64,000 nt of DNA, taken from the NCBI RefSeq assembly GCF_036373705.1, contig NW_027102660.1, forward strand, positions 248,001 through 312,000. The letters are read 5' to 3'. The position numbers and the translations under genes are program-made. Position 1 is the stretch's first letter. Every line of letters starts with the position of its first letter. The DNA is from Amia ocellicauda. Taxonomy: Eukaryota; Chordata; Actinopteri; Amiiformes; Amiidae. The notes under the pieces are model-generated. The model did no database searches. It worked only from the letters and a program-made list of their open reading frames with translations, and was not told where the DNA came from. Shown here one piece after another: positions 1 to 9,699 of the stretch.

Positions 1-170
1 AACTCCTATCAAAGCCGGCTGGTAAAACGGGCTCAGGCATTTCAGGTCGGCTAGACTGTGAGATGGCGTCTGAAGTGCCGCGAAAGGATGCCATTTTCAC
101 AGACCTGTTTGGCATTGCTAAAGGGCACATCAGGACACTTTGGAAACTCTTTCAAAGGCAGGTCGCCCTG
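1..170. repeat. Host tRNA-cluster repeat, fragment left of copy A
   Basis: This stretch matches the unit that follows the tRNA-Val(AAC) genes at 26771-26980 and 41287-41490 (shared words GGTAAAACGGGCTCAGG and CTTTCAAAGGCAGG). No tRNA lies inside the window here. It joins element sequence directly at about 171-174, where host and element share CGCT, so the left TIR and first ~125 bp of ORF1 of copy A are missing. Confidence 0.85.
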
Positions 171-761
171 CGCTTTAAAAGGGATCCCAGCTATGTTGGA
201 GTGGAGCTTTTTGCTTTGGGAGAGAAGGAGGGTACGTTGGAACCTTTTGAGACGGTAATTGAATACTCTTATGAGGACTGGTTGAAGGTGATGGCCTGGA
301 GAGATCTGGGGCTTGTGGATAAGACTCTAGAAGGCTTGCAAGAGGGTCCAAGAGAATGCGAAATGGAGTCTCCGACTCAGGGTTTTGAAAGGTGTGAATG
401 GGAAAGCTTGCAGAACTACGGTAGAGTGGTGAAGAGTCTAACTCAAACTACAGATCGTAAGGTTTTGTTTAGCAGTACCCTGATTACAAACCCTATTGAA
501 GGGGGTGTGGAGGATCCAGAAAAACAGGTTACTGAAATTATGTTTGACGCCGTGGACTGGCCGTTCTTGAAAGAGGTCATAAACTGTATAAATGATGGTT
601 TTGACATCTTGACCAAATGTTCGCAACTGGATTTGGTTAGAAGGAGAATATGCTGGATTATGGATTATATATCCCCCTTGAATGACGACGACGATGATAA
701 AACAGACGACGTGTGGGGTTTTGGAGGGGGGTCTGACGGCTCAGGGGCTACTCTCTTCTAA
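63..761 (+). pseudogene. ORF1, 5'-truncated and fused to host repeat frame
   Basis: Residues from FKRDPSYVGVEL onward match ORF1 of copies B and E. The first ~37 codons come from the host repeat, which happens to be open in the same frame, giving a 232-aa chimeric ORF. The native start (MSSDINMKPRKK), its TATA-like box and the TIR are absent, so expression would need a host promoter. The acidic C-terminus (DDDDDKTDDVWGFGGG) is kept. Function unknown. Confidence 0.75.
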
Positions 762-795
762 GAGGGCGGTGTGTCGTGACGTAGTGAAGAGATAG

Positions 796-804
796 GATAA
801 AAGG
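796..804 (+). promoter_or_regulatory. TATA-like box before ORF2
   Basis: GATAAAAGG lies 36 bp before the ORF2 ATG at 840. A GC-box-like GGGCGG and a TGACGTA (CRE-like) site are just upstream at about 764-783. The arrangement recurs in copies B (12709), C, D and E, so ORF2 probably has its own promoter rather than relying on ORF1 transcripts. Confidence 0.5.
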
Positions 805-839
805 CGCAACAATTAATTCATGGTTTAAAATTAAAGAGA

Positions 840-1688
840 ATGTCTTACCCGAAAGCTGCGGACGTCGACAGGCTCTACAGGCCTCTTCAAACCCGGGATC
901 ACCCCTGGTTCTATTCCCCAGATTTTGTATACACTCTGGAACCCTTTGACTGCGGTTACTCTCCAAGACCTCAGACCCCGGTCCCTCAGGACGAAACAAC
1001 ATGCGGTGCGATGGATGTCCAAATGAGTCTCGGGGATCCCCAGCCTCTGGAGCTCATGGAGGGCCTCGATTTTGCCGAACTGTCTACCGTCTGTGCGTCT
1101 CAGGAGGGGGTCAGTCCAATGGATGTAGAAACACCCCACAAACCACCAGGCGACCCAATGAGCATCGGACTGTCCCAATGGCGTGATGAAGATGCAGGAT
1201 TTATGCCCGGGGTATGTGACCAAGTAAGCAGAGTGGTTAAAAGCACCCTGGTGTATATTCTGAGTGCTCTCATCGACCGAGCTCTGAAAGAAGTCTGTCG
1301 GGGGTGTGAAGTGAATCACCCCAGTCAGTTGAGACACAGTTGTTTGTTTGAACCAGACCGTTACTATTTCCTGTTGTATTTCAACGTGTTTTACAGAAGA
1401 CTGAACAAACCGTGGCTGAAACCGGCATTAATCAAGGCGCTGTCTTACTCCCACATACATGTAACTGTGGGACAAGTCCAGAAAATCATAGATGAGATTT
1501 TGCTGGAGCTGAAAAAGGAGCCGTTTATAATAGAGAAACTTGGGCAGCTGCTCAATGACCTGGATGAGCCGAGTAGAAAAACCGCTGGCAAGCTAAAAGC
1601 TTATTTCTTCGGTAAAGAAGTTAAAGCTGGGGGCAGCGACGAGGAATTCGACATCTACGCCACTGATTCAGACTCTGACCTGAACTAA
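840..1688 (+). CDS. ORF2, 282-aa protein with Cys/His motif, unknown function
   Basis: Start chosen at ATG 840 (MSYPKAADVD), shared by all copies. The N-terminal half is Pro-rich and probably disordered. Around residues 145-170 there is a compact motif CRGCEVNHPSQLRHSCL, whose Cys/His spacing could bind a metal. The rest is predicted helical, and the tail is acidic and serine-rich (SDEEFDIYATDSDSDLN), resembling casein kinase II sites. I recall similar C-x-G-C...HPSQ..H.CL proteins in animal Polinton-like elements, but no function is established. Position right after the TIR and ORF1 suggests an early accessory protein. Intact in A, C, D and E, which is notable in an otherwise decaying array. 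Confidence 0.75.
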   Translation: MSYPKAADVDRLYRPLQTRDHPWFYSPDFVYTLEPFDCGYSPRPQTPVPQDETTCGAMDVQMSLGDPQPLELMEGLDFAELSTVCASQEGVSPMDVETPHKPPGDPMSIGLSQWRDEDAGFMPGVCDQVSRVVKSTLVYILSALIDRALKEVCRGCEVNHPSQLRHSCLFEPDRYYFLLYFNVFYRRLNKPWLKPALIKALSYSHIHVTVGQVQKIIDEILLELKKEPFIIEKLGQLLNDLDEPSRKTAGKLKAYFFGKEVKAGGSDEEFDIYATDSDSDLN

Positions 1689-1700
1689 GGGACTTTGAAC

Positions 1701-2093
1701 ATGGGGAATGTTCTGGACTGCTTCTGCAACTGGTTCTGTCATCAACACTCTGCAGCTAACCTGAGAGCGCTATTACACCATGTGCTTGACAGAAAAGTAG
1801 CCAACGCGAGCCTTTTCTCTACAGATTTAACCATCGATGAGGATCAACTTTCAAACCTGGAAAAGTGAATGGCTGCTGTAACAAAGACCGGGGGGTACGA
1901 ACACTGGGATGAAGCGCTCAAGGGGGCCAAGAATGATATTAGGCCATTTCATCAACATCTGTATGACCTTTTGCTGAGCATGTTTAATACACCTCTGTTT
2001 ACTTTTAAAATAGGTCATATTGTTGTTTTATTTACATATGTAACTGAGGTGTGTGCCTACAAGATAAAGAAACAGGTATATTTGTTGATATAG
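1701..2093 (+). pseudogene. ORF3 (MGN, Bcl-2-like candidate), nonsense mutant
   Basis: The frame starts MGNVLDCFCNW but stops at TGA 1866-1868 (codon 56), where copies C and E have TTA. Copy D has the same TGA, at 44729. The downstream part with the BH1-like segment stays open to 2093. See the intact copy E gene at 62615 for the description. Confidence 0.75.
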
Positions 2094-2204
2094 ATCAAGT
2101 AACCAATCATCTGATTTCTTTTTGTCTGGACCGTAGAAAAAATTGTTGTGTATGTTATACTTTTCTCAAATGTCTAAAAAGGGGTATCTGCTCTCCTGAA
2201 GTTG

Positions 2205-2226
2205 AATAAAAAACCTTGTATAAAAA
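2205..2226 (+). promoter_or_regulatory. Poly(A) signal of ORF3 plus TATA box of integrase
   Basis: AATAAA at 2205-2210 follows ORF3, and TATAAAAA at 2219-2226 lies about 40 bp before the integrase ATG at 2266. The same pair occurs in B (13294 and 13308), C (30281 and 30295), D (45068 and 45082) and E (63119 and 63133). It marks the boundary between the ORF1-3 block and the integrase/virion block. Confidence 0.65.
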
Positions 2227-2265
2227 CTTTGCGCATAGTGTGGGTCTGTGTGGTTATTTGACAGA

Positions 2266-3347
2266 ATGACTCGGCAAGCTCCCCAAATGCAGGAACTATA
2301 CTACAACCCAGCCAAGATTGGGGGTTTGGCGGGTAAGAAGGGTTTTCAAAGAGGACTCGCTGAGGCCGGAGTGAAGGTTAATGATGTGGTTGTTTCAGAA
2401 TGGTTACGGGAACAAGACGCCTATACCTTACATAAACCTCTCAGGATTAACTTTAAAAGAAACCGCGTATATGCAACTGACATAGACTCACAATGACAAA
2501 TGGATCTAGTCGATATGTCAAATTTATCAAAACATAACAATGGTCACAAATTGATGTTGATGTGTATCGATGTGTTATCAAAATATGCCTGGGCTCGCAT
2601 TCTACATAATAAAACAGGTCGGGCGGTGACAAGGATATATTGTCCCAGGGTCGATGTCCTAAAAAACTGCAGACTAATAAAGGAAAAGAGTTTCTCAACA
2701 GAGAATTTCAGAATCTACTGAAGAGACACAAAATACATCATTTCACCACCGGTAATGAGCTTAAGGCATCGGTAGTGGAGAGGTTTAACCGCACCATGAA
2801 GACCAAAATCTGGAGATATTTTACAGCGGTCAACACGTTCAAGTATTTTGATAAAGTTCAGGATTTTATCGATGCTTACAACCAAGGGTATCACACCAGT
2901 ATTAAAATGAAGCCTATAGATGTTGATCAAAGTAATTCTTTTAAGGTCTATAAAGAATTATACGGACCATTTATTAAGAAGGGAAAAACTACTTATAAGT
3001 TCAACATCGGTGATGTGGTTCGCGTTTCAAAGCTAAGGAGTACTTTTGCCAAAGGTTATGAACAAACATTTTCTGACGAATATTTTACAGTTACCGAACA
3101 GTTGGCTAGAGACCCCCCCGTGTACCGGTTAAAAGACTATGACGGGGAGGATATAGAAGGAACGTTTTACGAAGCCGAGTTACAAAAAATGATTGTGGGT
3201 AAAGACAGTGTATACAGAGTTGAAAAGATATTAGCTGAAAAAACCCAGAACCGGAAAAAATACGTGTTGGTGAAATGGCTTGGATGGCCTGAAAAGTTCA
3301 ATAGTTGGGTCCCGGAACAACAGGTTTGCGATATTCAATCCTTATAA
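2266..3347 (+). pseudogene. Integrase, inactivated
   Basis: Same protein as the intact copies at 13355 and 30342. Three lesions are visible: a TGA at 2496-2498 where other copies have TGG (Trp), a 10-bp loss near 2633 that shifts the frame, and AAT for GAT at the second catalytic Asp (QTNKGKE instead of QTDKGKE). The chromodomain end is preserved. Confidence 0.9.
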
Positions 3348-3393
3348 CAACATGCCCGTGGGTGTGTTGGGGGCATTACTTTCGGTACTCAAG

Positions 3394-4122
3394 ATGGAAT
3401 CAGGAGGCTTCTACGTGACTCTACCCAGTAACGCCTCTCTCGATATATACCCTAAAAATGAAATATCCAGTTACACGGTACAATTTGGAAAATCTATAGA
3501 TCTAAGGGGGTCGTGGGAAGTGGGGTTGGCGGAAATACAGTATCCTTACACTTGGGCTGTTTTACAAGATAAGGATGCCACCTTCGCCATTTTTGATGAT
3601 GTTAAAATCAATGGATATTCACGATACGAGGAGGTTATTATGACAATGTGGATAAAATATTAGATGAGATGCATAAACAGTTCTCAGAAGGCACCCCCAA
3701 CATCAAGCTATATTACAACCCTATTAAAAACAGAGTGTACAAGGTGTCAAAACCAGGTATTAGCATTCAAACCAGCGGCCAACTGGGGCGTATATTAGGG
3801 TTCTATTCTGACACAGAGAGCAGGTTCTCAGAAGTGGTGGGGCGGCTTTTACACTCTTTATGTGTATACGGATATCATAACCCACCAGAGGGTCGGGGAT
3901 AGTTATGTCCCCCTTTTGAGAAATGTACTTATTAAAGGTAAAAGCAATGACATGGTCACAATTACTTATGACAAGCCACACTACGTACCAGTCTCAAAGA
4001 CCCACTTTGACAACATCACGATCGAAGTAAAATCGGATCAGAATATCAACGTACCCTTCCGCTTCGGTAAAGTTATTGTCAAACTACATTTTCGACCCCT
4101 GAAACAGTGTGTACATTATTAA
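3394..4122 (+). pseudogene. Penton (minor capsid) protein, two frameshifts
   Basis: Begins MESGGFYVTLPSN and contains the family signature GSWEVGLAEIQYPYTW. A 4-bp loss near 3605 (shared with copy C) shifts the frame and stops at 3663. A second shift near 3838, in GTGGTGGGGCGGC, is shared by all four copies that reach it. The C-terminal part (YTDIITHQRVGDSYVPLLRN) is in a different frame from the N-terminal part. Confidence 0.85.
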
Positions 4123-4123
4123 A

Positions 4124-5710
4124 ATGGCTACCTCGAGGGGTTATGTAGATCCTAGCGCCTATGTGGATTATTACAAGATGCAAGCCGGGAACGGCTTGCC
4201 CGGTATTGTAGGAGCCCCCACAATGTATGGCGCCGGTCTAGGAGGACTCTTTCGTGGTCTCTTTAGAATGGCCGTACCCCTGCTTAGGAGAGGCTTTGCT
4301 ATAGCCAGACCCCACTTGAAATCAGCGGCTAAAAATATTGTTAGTGACGTGTTCACCAATGTTATGAACCGGGCAGCTAGCCATGAGCATCAGGAGGGTT
4401 CGGGTCTCATGGTAATGGCGAGGAGGGGGGGTAAAAGAAGAAACAGCATGTGTCCACCAGGGGGAGACGAAGATCCGTGGCTAACAAAAAACGAAGAATC
4501 TCTCATTCTCCAACATATCGTGGAAATTTCAGACACGGCCCCTCTGGAGTTTTTTATAGCTGGCAATGGCGAGGATTATATTGATTTGAATAACACATTT
4601 ATTTTAATAAACTGTAAAGTGACTGATGAGGATGGCGATGCAATCGAGAAGACGGCCAACGCTGGGGTCATCAATTACCCGGTGGCCACCATGTTTTCAC
4701 AGGTGGATGTGACCCTGGGAGATCGGCTCATTAGTCAAAGCAGCAATACTTACCCCTATAGAGCCATGATGGAGTGTATCCTTAATTATAGTGAGGAGAC
4801 CCTGAGCAAACAGTTCAGCCCCGGCCTTTTCTTCAAAGACATCACGGAAGCTATGGACGACAAGAATCCAGAGGGACTCAATAAGGGTTTTCAAAAAAGA
4901 ACGGCCTCTTCAACAGAAGGGAGGACCTTTGAGCTAATGGGGCATAACCATGCAGACATATTTTTCCAAGAAAAACTCATGCTCAACAGGGTAGACATTA
5001 AAATTAAAATGATCCGTAGTAAAAGTGCTTTTTGTCTGATGACCCCTGATACTGAAAAATATAAACTGACCATATTATCGGCCTCGCTGTTTGTGAAAAA
5101 AGTGTCCGTCTCCCCGGCGGTTAAACTAGGACACACGCAGGCGTTAATGACGGCAAACGCCAAGTACCCGATCGAAAGAGTCTATATGAAAGTCCACAGT
5201 ATCCCCGCAGGGACACGGGTGATGAACCAGGAAAATCTGTTTCTAGGACAGCTCCCAAAACAGGTTATTATAGGTCTCGTGGATAATGATGCATTTACCG
5301 GGGTTTACAACAAGAACCCCTTTAACTTTAAACATTATAACGCGGAATTTATAGCGTTGTACGTCGATGGTGTGCAGGTTCCATCCAGACCTTTTCAACC
5401 TGACTTTGAAAACGGCAATGCGGTTCGTGAATATTACAGTCTAGTACTGGCTACGGGTCGCCATCTCAAGGATCAAACTCTGAAGATCGATCGCCGGGAA
5501 TACTGCAGCGGTTACACCCTGTACGGTTTCAACCTGACCCCTGACGAAGAGTGTGGACAACATTTTTCACTGATGAAGACGGGCAATATGCGTTTGGAGA
5601 TGCGTTTCAAGCAGCCTCTACCACGCACTGTAAATATGGTTGTGTATGCTGTGTTTGACAATATTATTGAGGTGAATCAGAGGAGAAACGTTCTGTATGA
5701 TTATTATTAA
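4124..5710 (+). CDS. Core protein-MCP in-frame fusion made by deletion
   Basis: ATG 4124 begins the core protein (MATSRGYVDPSAYVDYY). About 230 bp are missing relative to copy B, between CATATCGTGGAAA and TTTCAGACACGG. The lost part is the basic C-terminus of the core protein and the first ~45 residues of MCP. The result is one open frame of 528 aa ending in the normal MCP tail YDYY. Copy C has the same deletion but a 1-bp loss breaks the fusion there. Both functions are probably damaged: the DNA-binding tail and the MCP N-terminus are gone. Expression is unknown. Confidence 0.75.
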   Translation: MATSRGYVDPSAYVDYYKMQAGNGLPGIVGAPTMYGAGLGGLFRGLFRMAVPLLRRGFAIARPHLKSAAKNIVSDVFTNVMNRAASHEHQEGSGLMVMARRGGKRRNSMCPPGGDEDPWLTKNEESLILQHIVEISDTAPLEFFIAGNGEDYIDLNNTFILINCKVTDEDGDAIEKTANAGVINYPVATMFSQVDVTLGDRLISQSSNTYPYRAMMECILNYSEETLSKQFSPGLFFKDITEAMDDKNPEGLNKGFQKRTASSTEGRTFELMGHNHADIFFQEKLMLNRVDIKIKMIRSKSAFCLMTPDTEKYKLTILSASLFVKKVSVSPAVKLGHTQALMTANAKYPIERVYMKVHSIPAGTRVMNQENLFLGQLPKQVIIGLVDNDAFTGVYNKNPFNFKHYNAEFIALYVDGVQVPSRPFQPDFENGNAVREYYSLVLATGRHLKDQTLKIDRREYCSGYTLYGFNLTPDEECGQHFSLMKTGNMRLEMRFKQPLPRTVNMVVYAVFDNIIEVNQRRNVLYDYY

Positions 5711-5711
5711 A

Positions 5712-6270
5712 ATGAACACCAGAGAGCTCAACCACATCATGAATGCCCTGGCCGGCTCACGGAAACTGTTTCAAGGAGTCTACGCCTGCGATCAGCTGCC
5801 TAAATTTAAGATCAAGAATTTACCTGCAATGTACATAATCAACACACACCCTAAAAATATGCCCGGAGAACATTGGCTGGCTATTTATCTAAGGGAGGAC
5901 CACCGTGGTGAATTTTTTGATTCCTATGGAAACCCCCCGGATTTCAGACCTTTCCCTCGGAAGATCAATAACTTTCTGCTCAACAACTGTCAAGAAACCA
6001 TTTACAGCGGTCGTCAAGTACAAAGTCTTCAGACCTTCACTTGTGGTCAACACTGTGTGTTTTTCTTATATCATATATCTAAAGGAATGGTCATACCCCG
6101 ATATTATGGCCTTGTACAGTGAGGATTTAGGCCAAAATGATAAAAAAGTGGCAGAGTTTGTCAGTACACTGTGGACCCCCCCTTATAACACAATGACTTA
6201 CGACCCTAGCCAGCCATGTATACAGATGGGGTGTTCTTGTGAGGATTTTAAAAGATGTCATGCGTGTTAA
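5712..6270 (+). pseudogene. Adenain-type protease, frameshifted
   Basis: Matches the intact protease at 17014 through the catalytic region (GEHW, FFDSY, CGQHC). A 1-bp insertion near 6088 (GGAATGG instead of GGAAGG) ends the frame at 6122. The remaining C-terminal part continues in another frame to 6270. Confidence 0.9.
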
Positions 6271-6449
6271 GGTGAAAAAATAATGAAAACAGCCTTTGAA
6301 TCATTAGTTTTGTTTTTATTCAAAACAATTCTAATACAAAGCAGGGGTTATGTTATAAATAAATGTACAACATTTGAAATTAAAAAAAAATAAATAAAAA
6401 ATTGTTTGTCGGGTCATTATTTACAGGGGAGACAAATAAAAACATGAGA
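6271..6449. terminator. Convergent polyadenylation region
   Basis: The two transcription blocks meet here. AATAAA on plus at 6358-6363 would serve the virion-gene transcripts, and TTTATT at 6315-6320 (AATAAA on minus) the minus-strand block. An A-rich tract (about 6379-6400) differs in length between copies; in copy B it is almost pure A (17680-17699). Equivalent regions: 17572-17841, 34355-34533 and 49369-49547. Confidence 0.6.
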
Positions 6450-6838
6450 TTAATAAGCTTCCCAACGATGGATAGATCCTGAGGATGGTCGCTCAGCACG
6501 GTCAGAGTAATGAGATATCGGAGTCAGATCAGGCTCCACCTCTTTACACAGATGGATTTTTTGTCGCGTTTCCTGGTTAGGAACTGTGGATTGGGGCATG
6601 TTCAGACAGGCCATCGCCTGTAGGAAAGCATTCCAGCCTACAGGTCGGCGACTATCGGGTACCTTATTAGTGCTAGTGACACTCTTCAACAAATCAAACA
6701 TGTGTGAACCTTTGATCAGTTGTCCTTTAAAAACAAATTCACCCTGTTCATTCCAAGCCGTTACCCGCGGTTTCTGAACCATTTTGTGCAGGATATATTC
6801 TGCATGTCTTTTGCTTCTGGCCGGCATGTTTCTCAAAC
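6450..6838 (-). pseudogene. C-terminal remnant of the ~216-aa unknown gene
   Basis: Keeps the segment RNMPARSKRHAEYILHKM to the C-terminus SIHRWEAY. The N-terminal half was removed by the large deletion at 6838-6852. This copy and copies C and D keep the longer C-terminus that copy B lost by frameshift. Confidence 0.75.
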
Positions 6839-6849
6839 ATGTTATATAG

Positions 6850-7507
6850 TGTTATAGGCCGGTCTATCTATAATCACGGCATCACTGGTACTCTTGGACA
6901 CATCATCATTTTGAACAAAGCCTTCACCCCCTACATTCTCACAGAGCATGTCCTCCACAGCCTTATCAGTCTCAGAACCCTCCACATTCCGAACACCCCC
7001 ACTGCTGACATCTACAAAACCGCCTTTTTGAGGAAGCTCATTTAAAGCCTGTAAAAGTCCTTCAAAGATATCCAACCGGTTAATGTCAAGACCCTCCTCT
7101 AAAGTGATGGCTGTTTCTGCCGCCATCCTGTGTTCTAATTGTCTCAATTCATTTATAATAGGGGCAGAATTTGGTCGGGGTAGCTCCTCCAAAGCCTCCA
7201 CCATTTCAAACAAATCGGGGTGAACTAGGGGGTGAACCTCTATAAGCGCTACCGGTGGGAGGTGGTTATTTAGATCATTGACCATCTGTAACAGGTCGGG
7301 GTTCACCGGTAAGTCTGTTAATTCACATTCTATCGGTGGTAATTGGGGGTTATTTAAATCATTTATCATTTGTAATAGTTCCAGGTTCATTGGGACATCA
7401 GAGGAGTTCACAACAGGGCCGGGGATGTTCTCTCGGGAAGGTCTTTTTGGGGCCCTAGCTTGTTCATAATCCTTTAGTTTGTGAGTTCTTTTACCAAGTC
7501 AGGACAT
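6850..7507 (-). pseudogene. PolB N-terminal ORF, remnant
   Basis: Same frame as 22812-23726 but cut at its 3' end by the deletion that removed PolB. Contains the repeats LLQMINDLNN and LLQMVNDLNN. As in every copy, the upstream ATG (7505-7507) is followed after one codon by TGA (7499-7501). The next in-frame ATG is at 7390. Confidence 0.7.
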
Positions 7508-7573
7508 TTTTTAATGTATTTTTTATTTTTCCAACAACCCACAATAGTAAGGCGTTTTGTGTCTATTAAAACA

Positions 7574-9615
7574 TTAAATACGGTACAATTCGTTAGTAAG
7601 GGTATTAATAAGGGTGTTTTGGCTCTCTATCACCAGGTTTTGCCCCACTAACAGAAGTCTTTGATTTTGTAACAAAGTATGTAGCAACTCATGCCGACCT
7701 TCAGGAAGTAGCTCCGGGGTCTGGTGGCCTGGCTCAGCTTCAAAGGATGGTCGCTCCGGTAAATCTCGGTCGAAGGAGGCAGGGAGCGAGCGTATACTCA
7801 TGGACGGAGACCAAGAAGGCCTTTGCGGTGACACCCTGGCCAAGCGCGGGGTACTGTTCCGCGTTTCTGTAGCCAAGAAACGGGTCTGGGGGGACGATGT
7901 TGAAACCAGGCCGTCGTTGGGTGGTGTGTCCGCCCTGACTGACGGCGACCCCTGAGGTTGTTGGATGCCTGTATTTGTTCCGCCCGACAATGCGGCGGGC
8001 TGAATCTGGGGTGTTGAATTACCCCCAGAAGGCTGTGGCCTGAGTAGATGTTGGGGGGTCTCCAAGACCACCGTGGGGGATCCTCTCGGTGATCTCACCG
8101 GGGAAGATGTTTGATCCCACTTAGACGGGGTAATTGTCCTCAATAGCTCATCCACAGAATGACTATCCCAAGAGTCTAGGGAAGAATAAAAATATACATT
8201 ACATTTACATCTTTAAACGGCGACAGAAATCAAAATTAAAACAACATGTCCTGGACATTCAAAAGCTTTAGCTTTTTTAGACCTTTGAAAATAGCCTTAG
8301 ACATTCACTACAACGCCTTATTATTTACAGACAATATATTTATTAGGACTTGATAATAAATGTAAAACAGAGAAGCCACTGTAAATAAACTGTTTCTTAA
8401 ATGTTTCTTTAAAAACTGTAATATTGTTAATAAAACACACACACACACAACAACATTTCATTTTTAAACGAACGTTCCAAGTGTAAACGCTTCCTGATCC
8501 CGGGACTTCCTGTTTCACAAACGTTTTCACGATCTGTTTAAATATTAAATACAATGAACACCTTCAAGCTTTTTCCTACAACCACTTTAAATCAGAAGTA
8601 TAATAGCGGGAGATAAGCCAAACAACTTACTAAACCCTTTCGGACGGCTTTACTTCCTAACCAGACGGTACGGCAATCGGTCATTTCTAAACACGTTCCC
8701 CAGAAACAAGCCTAGACCTGTCCGGACTTCTAAAGATCTTTCCCAGAACCCCCCGCCCTACAGGAAACGGTCACCCATCGCTTAAATATTAGCCCTCAAC
8801 GGGCAAACAAAGCCCTTTTAAAAACATTAAAGTTTGAAAGATCTTACTTACCTCCACAGAATAATCGTTTCTTATGTTTTTTGGCTGGTTTAGCTTTTTG
8901 CACCGCTGTGAAGGTAAGAGACATGTTTAACCTTTAACCACACCGCTTTATAAAAAGCTTTAACCTCTTACAGGCTGCAGACATATACTCACAGCTATCA
9001 GATACCGGGGCTGACGGCCTTTCAGATTCTTGAAAGGTTACGGTTCTCGAAGGTAAAACGAAACAAGCCCTCGATGTGGAAGGCCTTTCGTTGTCTCGAA
9101 CCACGTTTCTTAATACTGTTAGACAGGATAATTTTTTAAAATTAACAAAACTGGACTCAAACATCTTACAGAAACGTTATACAAACAAACAGGGGTTTAG
9201 TTCTTACCCGGTCGGCAGACAGCCTGTCTAGGGACAACCACTTCTCTTGGTCGATCCTCGGAGACATTAATCACAGACCTTTCGATAGTTTCTGTGTAAT
9301 TAAAGAGACCGGCATTAATATATATTAAAACGTTTTCATAACTCTAATGAGCCGCTTTAAAACCACACACACCCATACATAAGAACCCATGAGCGCAAAC
9401 ACAAAAATCTTACCGTCGTTGTTCCAGATGATCTCCTCAGCGTTGGGAATTAACTCCTGTTGACTGGCTGAAAAATTATTTTACAGAACTTAAAACAGAT
9501 GTTATAGCCTTATTTACAATACATGCACACAACACGCTCTGAGTCAATGAAAATAATCTGAAGACTTGCCTAAAAACTCGTTTAAATCGAAGTCGCTGAT
9601 GTTGTTTCCGGACAT
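7574..9615 (-). CDS. Six-exon spliced gene, candidate regulatory protein (intact)
   Basis: Model from splice sites and frame, minus strand: exon 1 9570-9615, exon 2 9414-9467, exon 3 9208-9291, exon 4 8993-9115, exon 5 8852-8905, exon 6 7574-8175. Exon lengths 46, 54, 84, 123, 54 and 602 sum to 963 nt, i.e. 320 aa and a stop with no internal stop. Every intron is phase 1, with a donor like GTAAG or GTGAGT (GC for intron 1) and a CAG or TAG acceptor. The N-terminus is acidic with hydrophobic residues (MSGNNISDFDLNEFL), exon 5 is basic (KPAKKHKKR, NLS-like), exon 6 is Ser/Pro/Thr-rich and ends in a Leu/Asn/Gln-rich helix that could form a coiled coil. The layout suggests a nuclear transcription regulator, but I recognise no family. 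An extra exon near 8470-8540 cannot be excluded. Confidence 0.68.
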
Positions 9616-9681
9616 TGTTGATCTTTAGTCTTAAATCGAAAGGTCAGTAAGAGTCTGTCGAGCTGAAGACCAGACCTTCAT

Positions 9682-9688
9682 ACTTATA
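9682..9688 (-). promoter_or_regulatory. TATA box of the spliced minus-strand gene
   Basis: TATAAGT on minus lies 67 bp before the exon 1 ATG at 9615. It is kept in copies B, C and D (57531-57537), followed in each by a conserved leader. Confidence 0.6.
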
Positions 9689-9699
9689 ATGATGGCCAC

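Noticed and set aside
831-1337. 168-codon frame antisense to ORF2, present in several copies
   Set aside because: ORF2 in the sense frame has consistent start, TATA-like box and conserved motif; the antisense frame has none of these.
1-2000. LxCxE (Rb-binding) motif sought in ORF1-ORF3
   Set aside because: None found; the nearest matches (RECEME, FERCEWE) lack the leading Leu spacing.
4171-4359. Open frame antisense to the core gene, repeated in every copy
   Set aside because: It is the shadow of a Gly/Leu-rich coding region and has no start context, motif or promoter.
4891-5163. Antisense frames inside MCP
   Set aside because: They follow MCP codon structure and disappear where MCP is frameshifted.
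8321-8554. Minus-strand 77-codon frame rich in Cys/Val (CVCVCF)
   Set aside because: It lies in intron 5 of the spliced gene and is created by a (CA)n microsatellite. A small optional exon around 8470-8540 is possible but lacks a good donor.
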